The notes: generated from the sequence alone by a model not told the origin. A stretch of 64,000 nucleotides of DNA from Azohydromonas caseinilytica (GCF_012927045.1 NZ_JABBFW010000005.1:186001-250000), one strand, 5' to 3'; counted from the stretch's first letter, positions 34,437 to 43,394 are shown. A program made the numbers and translations.

Positions 34437-35792
34437 ATGGCGCTTGCCGCCCCGGTGGGCATGAGACACGACCCTGCCCTGGACCCGGTGCGCCGCGCCG
34501 CGCGGCCGCTGGACGATCTCGATGACGTGGACGCCGTGGTGCGCGCCGCCGCCGGCGCGCAGCTGGTGCTGCTGGGCGAGGCCACGCACGGCACGCGCGA
34601 GTTCTACGCGCTGCGCGCGGCCATCACGCGCCGGCTCATCGAGCAGCATGGCTTCGACGGCGTGGCGCTGGAGGCGGACTGGCCCGACGCGCAGCGCGTG
34701 CACCGCTTCGTGCAGGGCGGCCTGGACGACGCCAACGCGCGCCAGGCGCTGGAGAGCTTCACGCGCTTCCCGCGCTGGATGTGGCGCAACCGCGAGTTCC
34801 TGCGCCTGGTGCAGTGGCTGCGCGCCTACAACGACCTGCAGCCGCAGCACCGCCGCGCCGGCGTCTACGGGCTGGACCTCTACAGCCTGCACGGCTCGAT
34901 CCAGGCGGTGCTGGCCTACCTGGAGCAGCACGAGCCGCAGATGGCGCGCCAGGCGCGCGAGCGCTACGGCTGCTTCGACCATTTCCTGGACGACCCGCAG
35001 CGCTACGGGCAGGCGGCGCACTTCGGCCTGAGCGAGGGCTGCCAGCGCGAGGTGCTGCAACAGTTGCAGGCGATGATGGCCAAGTCCGTGCCGCGCATCG
35101 AGGAGGGCCGCCAGACGGAGGACGATCTCTTCCACGCCCAGCTCAACGCGCTGGTGGTGCGCAACGCCGAGCGCTACTACCGGATCATGTTCCAGGGCTC
35201 CAACGCCTCCTGGAACCAGCGCGACCGCCACATGCACCAGGTGCTGCAGCGCGTGCGCGAGCACCTCACGCGCACGCGCGGGCACCCGGCGCGGCTGGTG
35301 GTGTGGGCCCACAACTCGCACCTGGGCGACGCGCGCGCGACCGAGATGGGCGCCGACGGCCAGCTCAACCTGGGCCAGCTCGTGCGCGAGGCCGCCGGGC
35401 CGGGCGAGAGCTTCAACCTGGGCTTCAGCACCGACCACGGCAGCGTGGCGGCGGCCTCGGACTGGGACGCGCCGGTGGAGTTCAAGCGCGTCACGCCGGC
35501 GCGGCCGGACAGCTGGGAGGGCCTGCTGCACGACACCGGGCTGGACCTGTTCCTACTGCCGCTGGGCGGCGACGAGCTGCAGCGGCTGCTGGCGCCGCCG
35601 CGGCTGGAGCGCGCCATCGGCGTGATCTACCGGCCCGAGACCGAGCGCCAGAGCCACTACTTCGAGGCCTCGCTGTCGCAGCAGTTCGACGCCGTGCTGC
35701 ACGTGGACCGCAGCCACGCCCTGCACCCCCTCGACGGTGCCGCGCCGCCGCAGGTGCTGGAGGAGCCGGAGACGTTCCCGAGCGGGTTGTGA
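34437..35792 (+). CDS. Erythromycin-esterase-like protein
   Basis: This protein of about 451 residues belongs to the erythromycin esterase/succinoglycan biosynthesis-like family. It has the active-site motifs GEATHGTREFYALR (Glu48, His51), EADWPDAQRVHRFV and VVWAHNSHLGDARAT, all required in EreA/EreB-type enzymes. Chromosomal homologues of this type are widespread in proteobacteria; most have no demonstrated macrolide activity, so antibiotic resistance should not be assumed. A start eight codons later (MRHDPALDP) is also plausible. It follows rdgC by 16 bp and may be cotranscribed. Confidence 0.88.
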   Translation: MALAAPVGMRHDPALDPVRRAARPLDDLDDVDAVVRAAAGAQLVLLGEATHGTREFYALRAAITRRLIEQHGFDGVALEADWPDAQRVHRFVQGGLDDANARQALESFTRFPRWMWRNREFLRLVQWLRAYNDLQPQHRRAGVYGLDLYSLHGSIQAVLAYLEQHEPQMARQARERYGCFDHFLDDPQRYGQAAHFGLSEGCQREVLQQLQAMMAKSVPRIEEGRQTEDDLFHAQLNALVVRNAERYYRIMFQGSNASWNQRDRHMHQVLQRVREHLTRTRGHPARLVVWAHNSHLGDARATEMGADGQLNLGQLVREAAGPGESFNLGFSTDHGSVAAASDWDAPVEFKRVTPARPDSWEGLLHDTGLDLFLLPLGGDELQRLLAPPRLERAIGVIYRPETERQSHYFEASLSQQFDAVLHVDRSHALHPLDGAAPPQVLEEPETFPSGL

Positions 35793-35802
35793 CTTCCTCT
35801 CC

Positions 35803-35876
35803 CCGTTCACCCTGAGCTTGTCGAAGGGCCTGTGGACAGTCGTGCAGCAGGGCTTCGACGGGCTCAGCCCGAACGG
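35803..35876. repeat. Palindromic intergenic repeat, family A, diverged copy
   Basis: Arms ccgttcaccctgagcttg (from 35803) and its near-complement ending gaacgg (35853-35876) pair at 19 of 24 positions. The element belongs to the same broad family as those at 721 and 44251, but with the gcttgtcgaag core seen in many proteobacterial intergenic repeats. Confidence 0.65.
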
Positions 35877-35944
35877 AACACCACGGCACACGGCTTGCCG
35901 CCCAGGCGGTTCAGCAAAACAGCCCACATCCCAGGAGGTGCCCC

Positions 35945-36337
35945 ATGTCCGCCCTGACCCCCGAACAGCTCCAGACCCTGCAGGACCTGCTGTCGCAGCG
36001 CGAGGCCGAGCTCGGCGCCGAGCTGCGCGACGCGCGCGAGGCGCGCGAGGAGCGCCCCAGTGCGCAAGGCCCGCTGGTGGACGACCAGGCGGCGCAGGGT
36101 GAAGAGCGCATCCGCACCGGCGTCGAGCACATCGAGATGGAGCGCGACCAGCTGGAGCTGCGCGACATCGACGACGCGCGCGCCCGCATCGCCGAGGGCA
36201 GCTACGGCGAATGCGTGGACTGCGGCTGCGACATCCCCTACCAGCGGCTGCACGCCCAGCCCACCGCCGCGCGCTGCGTGGATTGCCAGGAGCGCTGGGA
36301 AAAGACGCACGAGACGGTGCCGCGCTACACGGCCTGA
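35945..36337 (+). CDS. TraR/DksA-family zinc finger protein
   Basis: This 130-residue protein has an N-terminal coiled coil (about residues 5-80) and a C4 zinc finger CVDCGCDIPYQRLHAQP (Cys90, Cys93) closing with CVDC (Cys111, Cys114). This is the DksA/TraR pattern of secondary-channel regulators of RNA polymerase. It lacks the typical DksA coiled-coil tip sequence, so it is a DksA-like paralogue rather than DksA itself. The ribosome-binding site aggaggt is 5-6 bp upstream. It appears monocistronic. Confidence 0.92.
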   Translation: MSALTPEQLQTLQDLLSQREAELGAELRDAREAREERPSAQGPLVDDQAAQGEERIRTGVEHIEMERDQLELRDIDDARARIAEGSYGECVDCGCDIPYQRLHAQPTAARCVDCQERWEKTHETVPRYTA

Positions 36338-36660
36338 GGCGCGCAGCCCGGCCAACTCCGGCCCGGTTCGGGCAGCAGCCCGGCCTGTCCAGAAAAGCTG
36401 AACAGTGGCCGCACTCTTTGCGGTTATTGTCCAGCTTGCCTGACCAATTGCCCTCCGCCTTCCTGGGCTGAACGCCTGGGCCGCCCCGGGCGGCCGTGCA
36501 CGGCAGGCGACTCCAACTTTTTTCGCCTCCGGGTGAACCGGCGGTGCCGCAACGCGCTCCTACCGGGCAACTGCCACTGTCCCGAACCTCACCGCGGGTC
36601 CGGCCGGGGATGGCGGGCCTTTCGCGGCCGGCCCCTTCCGAGCCAGCCCGCCGCCCGCCT
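36338..36660 (+). other. Intergenic region with long hairpin
   Basis: This 323-bp region between the DksA-like and Kef-type genes has no convincing gene. It contains a 19-bp inverted repeat (36395-36413 and 36419-36437) with a 5-base loop; in + strand RNA only one pair is mismatched because three differences become G-U pairs. The remainder is presumably the antiporter promoter and leader. Confidence 0.5.
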
Positions 36661-38376
36661 ATGCACGCTCCCGTCCCGCTCATCGCCACCCTGGCCGCCG
36701 CCTTCGCGCTGTCCCTCCTGCTCGGCTTCCTGGCCGTGCGCCTGAAGCTGCCGGCCCTGGTGGGCTACCTGGCGGCGGGCATCCTCATCGGGCCCTTCAC
36801 GCCGGGCTACGTGGCCGACGTGGCGCTGGCGGCGGAGCTGGCCGAGATCGGCGTGATGCTGCTGATGTTCGGCGTCGGGCTGCACTTCTCGCTGGACGAC
36901 CTGATGGCCGTGCGCCGCATCGCCGTGCCCGGCGCGGCGCTGCAGATCGCCGTGGCCACCGTGCTGGGCGCGGCCGTGGCCCTGGCCTGGGGCTGGACGC
37001 TGGGCGCGGCGCTGGTGTTCGGGCTGGCGCTGTCGGTGGCCTCCACCGTGGTGCTGCTCAAGGCGCTGGAGGCGCGCGGGATTCTGGAGAGCGTCAATGG
37101 CCGCATCGCCGTGGGCTGGCTGGTGGTGGAAGACCTGGTGATGGTGCTGGTGCTGGTGCTGCTGCCGGCCATGGCGCCGCTGCTGGGCGGCAGCACGGAC
37201 GCGGGCGCTGCTCACGGCGCCACCCACGGCGGCGAGGGGCTGGGGCTGACGCTGGTGCGCACGCTGCTGGCGGTGGGCGCCTTCGTGGGGCTGATGCTGG
37301 TGGTGGGCCGGCGCTTCTTCCCGTGGCTGATGTGGCAGGTGGCGCGCACGGGCTCGCGCGAGCTGTTCACGCTCAGCGTCATCGCCGCGGCGCTGGGCAT
37401 CGCCTTCGGCGCGGCCAAGCTCTTCGGCGTGAGCTTCGCGCTGGGCGCCTTCTTCGCCGGCATGGTGCTGCGCGAGTCGGCGCTGAGCCACCGCGCCGCG
37501 CACGAGAGCCTGCCGCTGCGCGACGCCTTCTCGGTGCTGTTCTTCGTCTCGGTGGGGATGCTGTTCGACCCGATGGTGGTGCTGCAGCAGCCGCTGCAGG
37601 TGCTGGCGGTGGTAGCCATCATCGTCCTGGGCAAGTCGCTGGCGGCCGCGGCGCTGGTGCTGCTGCTGCGCTATCCGCTGGGCACGGCGCTGACGGTGTC
37701 GGCCAGCCTGGCGCAGATCGGCGAGTTCTCCTTCATCCTGGCCGGGCTGGGCGTGCAGCTCAAGCTGCTGCCCGGCGAGGGCCAGAGCCTGATCCTGGCC
37801 GGCGCGCTGATCTCCATCGCGCTCAATCCGCTGGTGTTCTCGGCCATCGAGCCGGTGCTGCGCATGCTGCGACGGCGCCCGGGCCTGATGCGCAAGCTGG
37901 AGCGCCCCGACGACCCGCTGTCGGAGCTGCCCATGGACACCGCCCACCACTACCTGGAGCAGCAGGTGGTGCTGGTGGGCCATGGCCGCACCGGGCGCCA
38001 CATCGCGCGGGCGCTGCGCGAGGCCGGCGTGCCCTGCGTGGTGGCGGACCAGAACCGCGAGACCGTGGAGCGGCTGCGCGCCCAGGGGCTGCCGGCGGTG
38101 TGCGGCGACGCCGCCGAGGAGGGCACGCTGATCCAGGCCCACATCGCCCGCGCGCGCATGCTCGTCATCGCCGTGCCCGAGGCCGTGGACGTGCTGCCCA
38201 TGGTGGAGATCGCGCGGCTGCTCAATCCGGACATCGAGATCGTGCTGCGCGGCCGCGGCGAGGAGGACGCGGCCCTCATGCAGCGCGAGCGGGCCGCGGC
38301 GGTGTTCACGGCCGAGGGCACGCTGGCCCAGGCCATGAGCGGCCACGTGCTGCAGCGGCTGAGCCAGGCGCATTGA
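36661..38376 (+). CDS. Kef-type monovalent cation:proton antiporter (YbaL-like)
   Basis: This 571-residue CPA2-family protein has about 12-13 TM segments over residues 5-400 and a cytoplasmic TrkA-N/RCK domain from about 435 (VVLVGHGRTGRHIARAL, GxGxxG nucleotide site). Membrane landmarks include GYLAAGILIGPFTPGY, SVASTVVLLKAL and SFALGAFFAGMVLRES. The layout fits YbaL/KefB-type potassium:proton antiporters. The start MHAPVPLIATLAA gives a standard first helix; the longer frame upstream lacks family features. Confidence 0.93.
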   Translation: MHAPVPLIATLAAAFALSLLLGFLAVRLKLPALVGYLAAGILIGPFTPGYVADVALAAELAEIGVMLLMFGVGLHFSLDDLMAVRRIAVPGAALQIAVATVLGAAVALAWGWTLGAALVFGLALSVASTVVLLKALEARGILESVNGRIAVGWLVVEDLVMVLVLVLLPAMAPLLGGSTDAGAAHGATHGGEGLGLTLVRTLLAVGAFVGLMLVVGRRFFPWLMWQVARTGSRELFTLSVIAAALGIAFGAAKLFGVSFALGAFFAGMVLRESALSHRAAHESLPLRDAFSVLFFVSVGMLFDPMVVLQQPLQVLAVVAIIVLGKSLAAAALVLLLRYPLGTALTVSASLAQIGEFSFILAGLGVQLKLLPGEGQSLILAGALISIALNPLVFSAIEPVLRMLRRRPGLMRKLERPDDPLSELPMDTAHHYLEQQVVLVGHGRTGRHIARALREAGVPCVVADQNRETVERLRAQGLPAVCGDAAEEGTLIQAHIARARMLVIAVPEAVDVLPMVEIARLLNPDIEIVLRGRGEEDAALMQRERAAAVFTAEGTLAQAMSGHVLQRLSQAH

Positions 38377-38550
38377 GCCGCCTGCGGGCAGGCCGGGTCC
38401 GCCGCATCCCGTCCCTCGGGCCTCGATGTGCCGAAGTACCGGCGCAGGGTCAGCAAGCACACGCCGCTGGTGTCGAGAACTTTTACAGTCCGTGGCGAGA
38501 CTTTCAGGCGGGCACACCTAAGTGCTTGTCAGCCAAGGTTTCGCGCCTCG

Positions 38551-38566
38551 TGGCATACCCCTTGCA
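38551..38566 (+). promoter_or_regulatory. Sigma-54 (RpoN) promoter upstream of the PEP-CTERM gene
   Basis: The 16-base sequence tggcataccccttgca matches the -24/-12 consensus TGGCAC-N5-TTGCA at every invariant position (GG and GC in correct phase), deviating only C to T at position 6. It ends 54 bp upstream of the start codon. Confidence 0.82.
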
Positions 38567-38619
38567 TAAGGGGGATCGCGCACCGAAGCGCTGTGAATAC
38601 CTCTTTCCAGGGATTGATC

Positions 38620-39363
38620 ATGAAGAAGATTTCCGCTCTGTTCCTCAGCGCTTTGCTGGGCGCGGGTGCCCAGGCTGCCACGGTGAGCTCCAGCGCTGCC
38701 GCCGACCTCACCGCCACTGATTTCGGCGTCAACTCCGTGCGCAACACGGGCGTGGCCCCCCTGAGCGTCAGCCTCGACCGCTTCGACCGCCACCTCGGCG
38801 AGCTGCAGAGCGTGCTGCTGACGGTGTCGGCCAACGTCCTGACCGACCTGCTGGTGAAGAACACCGGCACGAGCGGCAAGTCCGTGGGCAAGGTCTCGCT
38901 GGGCGTGGACATCTTCTTCACCAGCAGCCTGGGCGTGGTGAACACCAGGATCAACGGCACCGACACGGACCCGGTGGCGGACCTCTCGCTGGAAACGCCC
39001 AAGCGCAACTTCAGCCTGAACCCCAACCAGTCGCTCGCGTTCACGAACCAGACGGCCAGCGACTTCCTGACCTTCGAGTTCACCGACAGGGCCTCGCTGG
39101 ACGCCTTCACCAGCCTGAACCCGGCGGCCTTCAACATCGCCTGCTCCACGCTGTCGATGACCAACGTGTCGTACACGGGCGGCAACGCCGAAGCCAGCCA
39201 GAGCACCAAGGCCGCCTGCGGCGCCGACGTGGTCTACACCTACGACGACACCAAGGCGCTGCCCCCGAGCCCGAACCCCACCCCCGAGCCGGCCTCGCTG
39301 GCCCTGGTGGGCCTGGGCCTGATCGGCGTGGCCGCCTCGCGCAAGAAGTCGCGCAAGGCCTGA
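38620..39363 (+). CDS. PEP-CTERM sorting-signal surface protein
   Basis: This 247-residue secreted protein has a signal peptide (residues 1-19, ending AQA), a beta-rich Ser/Thr/Asn region of about 200 residues, and a PEP-CTERM tail: PTPEPASLALVGLGLIGVAA followed by the basic SRKKSRKA (PEP at 222-224). Such tails are processed by exosortase in species making extracellular polysaccharide and biofilm matrix. It resembles the choice-of-anchor E type. No exosortase gene is in the window. A sigma-54 promoter precedes it, in line with known RpoN/PrsR control of PEP-CTERM genes. A terminator follows. Confidence 0.93.
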   Translation: MKKISALFLSALLGAGAQAATVSSSAAADLTATDFGVNSVRNTGVAPLSVSLDRFDRHLGELQSVLLTVSANVLTDLLVKNTGTSGKSVGKVSLGVDIFFTSSLGVVNTRINGTDTDPVADLSLETPKRNFSLNPNQSLAFTNQTASDFLTFEFTDRASLDAFTSLNPAAFNIACSTLSMTNVSYTGGNAEASQSTKAACGADVVYTYDDTKALPPSPNPTPEPASLALVGLGLIGVAASRKKSRKA

Positions 39364-39412
39364 AGGCGGCCTGACTGTGAATGCCGGCCGGCGCGCCGGC
39401 ATGCCATGTGAG

Positions 39413-39442
39413 GAAGCCGGGCCCGCCCCGGCTTCTCGCTTT
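39413..39442 (+). terminator. Terminator after the PEP-CTERM gene
   Basis: The stem gaagccgg/ccggcttc (39413-39420 and 39428-39435) with a 7-base loop is followed by tcgctttt, about 50 bp after the stop. Confidence 0.7.
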
Positions 39443-39453
39443 TCAGCGCGGCG

Positions 39454-40149
39454 TCACTGCAGCGGATAGCGCGCCAGCCGCGGCGCGTCGAGGATGCGGA
39501 TGTCGCGCTTGTCCACCTCGATCAAGCGCGCGGTTTCCAGCTCGCCCAGCACGCGCGAGAAGTATTCGGGCGTGATCGACAGCCGCGAGGCGATGGTGGC
39601 CTTGCTCACCGGCAGCGACACCGTGGCCGGCGCGTCCGGCTCGCCGTCGCTGCTCTGCTCGCGCAGCAGGTAGCCGATGACGCGCTGCGTGCCGCTGTGC
39701 AGCGCGTAGGCCTCCACGTCGTTGATGAGCCCGTGCAGCCGCCGCGACATGCCCGCGAGCATGCGCAGCGCAAAGCGCGGCTCGTGCGCGATTTCGCCGA
39801 ACAGCGCCTCCTTGCGCACGCCCAGCAGCAGCGAGTCCAGCAGCGCCGTGGCGTTGATGACGCAGGGCCGCTCGCCGAACACCAGCGCCTCGCCGAAGCT
39901 GTTGCCCGGCCCGACCAGCTCGACCACCTTCTCCTGCCCCGAGGGCGCGATGGCGTGCAGCTTCACCTGCCCCGTGACCACGACGTGGAAGGCCTCGCAG
40001 GGGTCGCCGCAGCGGTAGACGGCCTCGCCGCGCACGAAGCGCCGCAGCTGGCAGCCCTCGGCCAGGCGCTGCAGCTCGGCGGGCTGCAGGTCGTTGAACA
40101 GCGGCAGCACCGAGAGGTAGCGCGGGATGTCGAACTGGCGCAGGTCCAT
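39454..40149 (-). CDS. dnr: CRP/FNR-family regulator, Dnr-type NO sensor
   Basis: This 231-residue regulator has a cyclic-nucleotide-like sensor domain (about 20-140), a dimerisation helix and an HTH at about 180-205 with PEYFSRVLGELE, keeping the E-x2-S-R pattern (Glu195, Ser198, Arg199) that reads TTGA half-sites. It lacks the N-terminal Cys cluster of FNR (cysteines only at 33, 47, 51 and 96), so it should be a heme/NO-responsive Dnr/NnrR type rather than an oxygen-sensing FNR. It follows norD in the same direction and has its own Dnr box at 40217-40230, indicating autoregulation. The start MDLRQFDIPRY is the family N-terminus. Confidence 0.88.
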   Translation of the reverse strand: MDLRQFDIPRYLSVLPLFNDLQPAELQRLAEGCQLRRFVRGEAVYRCGDPCEAFHVVVTGQVKLHAIAPSGQEKVVELVGPGNSFGEALVFGERPCVINATALLDSLLLGVRKEALFGEIAHEPRFALRMLAGMSRRLHGLINDVEAYALHSGTQRVIGYLLREQSSDGEPDAPATVSLPVSKATIASRLSITPEYFSRVLGELETARLIEVDKRDIRILDAPRLARYPLQ

Positions 40150-40216
40150 GGGCAGGTTTCCTTGCTGTTCTGCTTGTTGAGGCGGCGGATTGTGGGCGGG
40201 CGCCCAGGCCCGATGC

Positions 40217-40230
40217 TTGATGTCAGTCAA
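40217..40230 (-). promoter_or_regulatory. Dnr/FNR-type box upstream of dnr
   Basis: The site ttgatgtcagtcaa fits TTGA-N6-TCAA, centred 74.5 bp upstream of the dnr start. It allows dnr transcription independent of the nor operon. Confidence 0.78.
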
Positions 40231-40335
40231 GACTGGATGCTCCACGCGGCGCGCGCAGGCGCCGCGCCGGCACGTCCGCACACCGGAGTTCCCTGTCGCC
40301 GCCGGTCGCACCGGCCCGCCCCCGGCCGCGCCGGG

Positions 40336-42189
40336 TCAGCGCGTCAGCGTCGCGTACACCTGCGCCAGCCGGCCCACCAGCTCGGTGGCGCGGTGCACCT
40401 GGGCATAGCCCCGGGTGCCGAAGAGCAGCGGCAGGTAGTCGTGGCCCTGGGCGTCGATGCTCACGCAGAAGGGCACCAGCCCGGCCGCGCGTGCGGCCTG
40501 CACCGCGTGGCGCGTGTCCTCCAGGCCGTAGCGGCCCTCGTACTGGTCCAGGTCGTTGGGCTTGCCGTCGGTGAGCAGCAGCAACAGGCGCTGGCGCTCG
40601 CCGCGCGCCTGCAGCCGCTGCGTGGCCAGCCGGATCGCCGCGCCCATGCGCGTGTAGTAGCCGGGCTTGACCAGGCCCACGCGCGCGCGCGGGAGCGGGC
40701 CCCAGGGCTCGTCGAAGCCTTTGAGGTGCTGGATGCGCACATGCTGGCGCCGCACCGAGCTGAAGCCCAGCATCTCGAACGCGTCGCCGCCGGCGGCCAG
40801 CGCCTCGCCGAACACGAACAGCGCGTCGCGGATGACGTCGATGACGCGCGCGTCGTTGCTGGCGTAGGCGTCGGTGGACAGCGACAGGTCCGCCAGCAGC
40901 AGCGTGGCCAGGCTGCGCTCGGCCTTGACGCGGCGCAGGTGCACGGCCGGCGCCTCGCTGCGCGGGCCGGCATCGGACTGCAGCCGCACCCAGGCGTCCA
41001 GGTCCAGCTCCTCGCCCGCCACCTCGCCGCGCTGCCAGCGCGGCGCCGCGCGCAGCAGCTCCAGGCGCCGGCGCACGCGCCGCGCCGTGGCTTTCAACGC
41101 CGGCGACGGCACGAAGCTCTCCCCGGGCCGGGCCACATAGGTCTGCACCGCGCAGTGGGCGGGCCGCAGCACGCCGGCCTGGTAATCCCATTCGGGCAAC
41201 TTCAGGCCCGGCCCCAGCGGCAGGTCGTCGGCGCTGGCGCTGGGCAGGTCCAGGTCGAATTTCACTCGCGCCGCCAGCGTCTGGCCGTCGGGGGCGACGC
41301 TGAGCTGCTCCATGTCGTTGGCGGCGTCCAGCGCGTTGCCGTCGTCGCTGTCGTCGTCGCCGCGATTGACCTTCACGTGCTCGCTCCACGACAGCAGTGC
41401 CTCGGCGCGGAACACCATCAGCAGCGGATTGCCGTCGCGCTCGTCGGCCGTGCGCCGGGCGGCGCGGCGTTTTCCATCCTGCACGCCGGGCGGGCGCCGG
41501 GCGCCGGCCTCGGCCGGGGCGTCGGGGCGGCCGGGCACCGGGGCGGCGGCGGCAGCGTGCTCAATCCACAGCCACAGCGGCGCCACCTCGTCGGGGCGCA
41601 CTTCCACGGCCGGCAGCGCCACGTCGGCATCCTCCCGCAGCGAGGCGCGCAGCGCCGCCTGCACCGCGGCCTCGGCCTCGGCGGCACGGCCCTTGAGGCG
41701 TTCCACCCTGGGCCGCTGCGCCAGGTGCGCCGCCACCAGCCGCGCATGGCGCTCGCGCAGGCCCGGGAAGCGCCGCAGCGCCAGCCGGCCCGCGGCCAGG
41801 TTGCGGGCGATCCAGCCGGTATCGGTGCCCTCGGCGGGCAGCGTGTCCATGCCGGCCGACAGCGCCGCCAGCCACAGGTACAGGGCGCGGTTGAGTTCCG
41901 CATCGGGGAACACGGCGATGCTGGGCGGCAGCGCCAGCACCTCGGCTTCCAGCCGCGGCAGCGCGGCGCGCTCCCCGCTGCCGGCGATGCGCTGCAGCCA
42001 GCCGCGCGGCCCGCCGCTGCGGCGCTCGGTGGCCGGGGCGATGCGGATCGCCGCAGCGCCGCCCGCGCCGCGGAACAGCATGCCGATGGCGCGCTGCACC
42101 TGCGGCAGCGCCACGGCGGCCTCGGGATGCGAGCGGTCGGCCGCGCGCGTCACGGCGCGGTGCCACCACTGGCCGATGAGTTCTTCCAT
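40336..42189 (-). CDS. norD: Nitric oxide reductase activation protein NorD
   Basis: This 617-residue cytoplasmic protein is NorD, which with the AAA+ protein NorQ activates the NorCB complex, probably by inserting the non-heme iron. The C-terminal 200 residues form a von Willebrand A domain with the MIDAS motif DLSLSTDAY and LLLTDGKPNDLDQYEGRYG. The N-terminal part is helical and Ala/Arg-rich. The start MEELIGQWWHRAV is chosen as the family start; an upstream option adds an unrelated leader. It ends the nor gene block, and dnr follows. Confidence 0.93.
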   Translation of the reverse strand: MEELIGQWWHRAVTRAADRSHPEAAVALPQVQRAIGMLFRGAGGAAAIRIAPATERRSGGPRGWLQRIAGSGERAALPRLEAEVLALPPSIAVFPDAELNRALYLWLAALSAGMDTLPAEGTDTGWIARNLAAGRLALRRFPGLRERHARLVAAHLAQRPRVERLKGRAAEAEAAVQAALRASLREDADVALPAVEVRPDEVAPLWLWIEHAAAAAPVPGRPDAPAEAGARRPPGVQDGKRRAARRTADERDGNPLLMVFRAEALLSWSEHVKVNRGDDDSDDGNALDAANDMEQLSVAPDGQTLAARVKFDLDLPSASADDLPLGPGLKLPEWDYQAGVLRPAHCAVQTYVARPGESFVPSPALKATARRVRRRLELLRAAPRWQRGEVAGEELDLDAWVRLQSDAGPRSEAPAVHLRRVKAERSLATLLLADLSLSTDAYASNDARVIDVIRDALFVFGEALAAGGDAFEMLGFSSVRRQHVRIQHLKGFDEPWGPLPRARVGLVKPGYYTRMGAAIRLATQRLQARGERQRLLLLLTDGKPNDLDQYEGRYGLEDTRHAVQAARAAGLVPFCVSIDAQGHDYLPLLFGTRGYAQVHRATELVGRLAQVYATLTR

Positions 42190-42247
42190 CAGACAACTCC
42201 CACGGTGCCTGGCGCACCGTTGCATGGGCCATGCAAGCGACAGGGCG

Positions 42248-43375
42248 TCATGGCCGCGCCTCCGGCCCCTGCTCCTCCCGCCCTTGCCTGCGCGTCTCCC
42301 GCTCCGCCGCCACTCCCTGCTCCCAGCCCAGCAGCGGGGCCTTGTCCTGCGGCTTCTGCGAGATGTCGCACTCCGTCAGGCAGCGCCCGCACTGCACGCA
42401 GGAAAACATCATTCGCTTGATGTTGCGGGGGTGCAGGCGCATCGGGCAGGCGTTGTCGCAGGCGCTGCCCGACGGGGACTTCACGGTCTCGCAATCGCGG
42501 CAGTCGCGCGCGCGCTCGCGGCTGAAGGCCACCACCATGCCGCGCGGATTGGCCATCCACGCCAGGCTCTGGAACAGCCCCACCGCGCAGCCGAAGCGGC
42601 AGAACAGGTGCCGCGCGAAGGCGAACTCGGCCGTGAACACCGCCGTGCCGATCACCAGGAAGCGCGCCTGGTTGGCCGTGAGCTCGCCGCGCAGCAGGTT
42701 GCCCCAGATCTGCGCCGGCGGCAGCAGGTAGCTCAGCAGCGTGATGGCCCACGTGAAACCCAGGATCAGGCACGACAGCGCGAACAGCGGCCACCAGCGC
42801 TTCCGCGCCGGGCGGTCCGAGCGCGGCGTGGCATGGCGGTCCCAGAAGCTGAACCTGGCGCAGGCGCGGTGCAGCAGGTCGTTGAGCAGTTCCACCGCCG
42901 AGAAGTGCGGGCACAGCCAGCCGCAGTACAGCCGGCCCCAGCGCCAGGCCACGGCCAGGAAGCCCGCCACCAGCAGCAGCGCCGGCAAAAAGGCGCGCAG
43001 CAGGAAGTTCAGCGCCACCTGCGGCGCCGTGATCTGCCCGGCGGTGAAGGCATCGATGCCCAGCGACCAGCGCATGCCCAGCACCCAGAGCTGGGTTTCG
43101 TTCAGGTCGAAGCGCAGCAGGTTCAGCGCCGGCGCCAGCAGGAACAGCACGAAGAAGCCGGCCTGCGCCCAGTGCCGGCGCCGCTGCAGCGGCGGCATGG
43201 CTGCCGGGGCCGGGCGGCGCACCGTCATGCGCCGGCGCGGTGCCGCGGGAGCGGCAGCGGGAGCCGGCGTCGCGGCGGCGTCCGCGCAGCCGCAGCCGCC
43301 CTCCCCGCAGCTCCCGGCCGCCTGCGCCGCTTCGGCGCCGCGGTCACGGCCGGGCGATGGACCCTCGAAAGCCAT
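42248..43375 (-). CDS. NapH/CcoG-like membrane ferredoxin protein within the nor cluster
   Basis: This 375-residue membrane protein has a Cys/Gly-rich N-terminus (SCGEGGCGCADA), about five TM segments, membrane-edge motifs CGWLCP and CRFGCAVG as in NapH/NosR/CcoG proteins, and C-terminal clusters CRDCETVKSPSGSACDNACP and CVQCGRCLTECDIS. It should carry electrons across or at the membrane. It lies between norQ and norD, a position not occupied in the textbook norCBQD operon, so a role in supplying electrons for NorCB assembly or activity is plausible but unproven. A quinol-oxidising or copper-reducing role cannot be excluded. Confidence 0.85.
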   Translation of the reverse strand: MAFEGPSPGRDRGAEAAQAAGSCGEGGCGCADAAATPAPAAAPAAPRRRMTVRRPAPAAMPPLQRRRHWAQAGFFVLFLLAPALNLLRFDLNETQLWVLGMRWSLGIDAFTAGQITAPQVALNFLLRAFLPALLLVAGFLAVAWRWGRLYCGWLCPHFSAVELLNDLLHRACARFSFWDRHATPRSDRPARKRWWPLFALSCLILGFTWAITLLSYLLPPAQIWGNLLRGELTANQARFLVIGTAVFTAEFAFARHLFCRFGCAVGLFQSLAWMANPRGMVVAFSRERARDCRDCETVKSPSGSACDNACPMRLHPRNIKRMMFSCVQCGRCLTECDISQKPQDKAPLLGWEQGVAAERETRRQGREEQGPEARP

Positions 43376-43394
43376 GGCTGGTCCTGCCGGCGGG

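Noticed and set aside
34437-35792. Macrolide resistance gene
   Set aside because: The family motifs of erythromycin esterase are present, but chromosomal homologues of this type are common and mostly not shown to act on macrolides; no mobile-element context is seen.
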